This document shows, in pieces, positions 62,264 to 64,000 of a stretch of 64,000 bases of DNA. The stretch lies in the NCBI GenBank assembly GCA_021292165.1, contig CM037879.1, positions 40,950,339-41,014,338 on the forward strand, read 5' to 3'. The DNA is from Shinisaurus crocodilurus (taxonomy: Eukaryota; Chordata; Lepidosauria; Squamata; Shinisauridae). The position numbers and the translations under genes were made by a program. The notes beneath the pieces are model-generated. The model did not search any database. It was not told the origin of the DNA and saw only the letters and a program-made list of their open reading frames with translations. The stretch's first letter is position 1, and every line of letters starts with the position of its first letter.

Positions 62264-64000
62264 ACTTGAGCAATGGGACTTCCTCTCCCACCCAAATCTC
62301 CTCCACCGGGTCCACCAACACCCCAGATCAGATTTGGAGGGTGGCTGGCTGGCTGCAGGGGAAGGGAATCTGGCAGACAGACACCATTGGGTACATCCCA
62401 GAAGTATAGGATGCCAAAGCCTAGTGCTATGGATAAACTATTGAGCATGTTTGAGCAATCCATGGCTAGCCATGGTAAATCAAGTGTTCTATCTGTAGTA
62501 GCCCAATATTTGTCACACTTATAAAGTACTGAAAGTCATTTTAGTTTCATTAGTGTAAGCCACATGGCAGCATTGCAGCTGTGCTTATCTGTAGGATTAG
62601 AGTACAAATTTGGTAGTTACATGATTAATGATGGAGAGTTAACCCCCAGCATTAATAATCCAGAATGAATGTGGTACTATTAGGGAAGGCAACGTTGTAT
62701 GATGATGAGATATCAGTCCTGTGTTGGTACTTTAAGTCAATCATCGTACTCATAAGAATGATCTCAAACATGAAATACTTGTGCAGCCCCAAGCATCATT
62801 TGCTATAGTAAATACTATGTATTAATGTGGCTCATGATTAGCCTCTTAGTAAGCTGCTACTGCTACTACATAACATTAAATATTAAACATTTTAGAAGTA
62901 TTTCACTTGTTGATTCAATGTGAGGGGAGTGATCAGAGTGACATTTTCTTGTGTGAGAAAGCTGTAGATGTGCATACGACCAGGATGCACAGATAAACAT
63001 ACCACTGCGACAAAACACAAACATTTCCCCTCCCCTCGCTGAAAAAGTTGATGAGAAATCAGGTCTCATTGTTCCATTGCAAATGCAGCGATGTCTGAAT
63101 CAGGGGGATGATTTATGCTGTCTGACAATTCAAAGACAGGAGACAACTCTAATGTACAGATAAAACCAAAAGTGGCAATAGTAGATCATCACACTGACAG
63201 TTAATGGGACTGACTCGCTGGAGAGAAATCTGGATCTACTTAAAATGTCAGGTGTGTAAAGTAATGAGTCTGTGCTTAGTAGGAGACCACCAGAAGGAGC
63301 CTTCATGGTCCACTTGTCAGTTGAATATATATTACAGCAAACCTGTTAAATCAATGAGTATTTAATACCTAATGACTGGGAGGGGGTTATCTTTTTAAAA
63401 AAGACCCATTCTTACCCCTAAGGTGATGTGTGATTTTAATAGATCAACATTTCTTAAAATACAATCAATATTATTGGAAGGGTTACTATAACAAAAGCTA
63501 TGGTTAGATTTCATCTACTAGGAATAAGTCAGCAGATAAAGAAATGAATGGTTGATTGCCTCATTATATCATGCCAGAACATTTTTAAATCTCAGGAACT
63601 CTGCAAAGGAATATGTTTAAATTATAGGAACTCCAGGCAACAAGCTCTGGAAACTGAGAAACCTAGCCTAGAGGTTAGGTTAGGAAACTGAGAAACTATA
63701 GACCAGCCTTAGTCCTGGTCTATAGTTGTTGTTTTTATCATGTGAATGCGCATGAATTAGTCCTTCTGGGATGCCTAACAACCGCCAGGAATAGGCCATT
63801 CTGTTGGCATGGAAACGTTCCATGCCATGTGAAAGAATCATGTGGTACTGTGCCCATTGCAGCAGCAGAGGTGAAACAACACCGAGGCTGTTTTGAGCAC
63901 CCACCATGAGATTAAAAAATCATGTGCAGTTGAGGCTTTATCTCTGCCCTGTGGTGAATAACTGGACTGCTCTAGTTTTTACCAAGATGCTCAAAGGAAT
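62264..64000. other. Single-copy DNA; candidate conserved non-coding block at about 62890-63400
   Basis: No gene or repeat recognised. 62890-63400 is complex and unduplicated in the window. A 13-bp-arm dyad lies at 63695-63727 ('actatagaccag'/'ctggtctatagt'); a palindrome CCATGGCTAGCCATGG is at 62460-62475. Neither has an obvious role. Confidence 0.3.

Overview
This 64 kb window looks like non-genic DNA from a squamate reptile (lizard). I found no host protein-coding exon, no functional RNA gene and no CRISPR. The lineage call is an inference from the repeat mix: tRNA-derived SINEs with an AATAAA-type tail, SINEs with a 5S rRNA head and a CR1-type tail, CR1, L2 and L1-like LINEs, a Penelope-like element, a Ty1/copia provirus, and many hAT, PIF/Harbinger-like and Tigger-like MITEs. 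No database search was possible, so family names rest on terminal motifs, target-site duplications (TSDs) and recognisable protein domains.

Layout. 1-12 kb: a CR1 tail, a SINE split by a MITE, a trio of 5S-derived SINEs, a perfect 65-bp-arm hairpin MITE, an unclassified repeat present three times (4.7-7.3 kb) with an L1-like insertion flanked by a 15-bp TSD, then mostly single-copy DNA. 12-22 kb: a tRNA-SINE, a GC-rich MITE (13.6 kb), a hAT derivative packed with GAGTC motifs (14.4-15.3 kb), Tigger-like MITEs and L2 pieces. 22-29 kb: an inverted SINE pair, old SINE and MITE nests, an L2 end, and a decayed Penelope-like element (25.9-28.9 kb) split by a palindromic element that is itself hit by a second GAGTC-rich hAT copy. 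29-45 kb: several hAT elements with clear 8-bp TSDs (29.9, 30.9, 36.4, 38.7, 41.1 kb), an L1-like copy (39-41 kb), and a CR1 reverse-transcriptase ORF lying inside the 41.1 kb hAT. 45-53 kb: a four-level nest in which a hAT MITE was split by a CR1, and the CR1 was hit by a short MITE and by a 5.4 kb Ty1/copia element. 53-64 kb: hAT fragments, a long single-copy block (55-59 kb), an L2 inserted into a MITE, a CR1 3' end and further SINEs.

The youngest and most informative element is the Ty1/copia provirus on the minus strand (47496-52924). Its two LTRs differ by three substitutions and one 2-nt indel, it has a 5-bp TSD (CTACT), and its primer-binding site matches the anticodon arm of initiator tRNA-Met, as in Drosophila copia, rather than the tRNA 3' end. 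Its pol carries frameshifts and its gag is mostly lost, so this copy is not autonomous. Single-copy AT-rich blocks (about 0.5-1.1, 15.4-15.95, 19.2-19.85, 23.55-23.98, 57.7-59.05 and 62.9-63.4 kb) are the likeliest places for conserved non-coding elements, but that is inference only.
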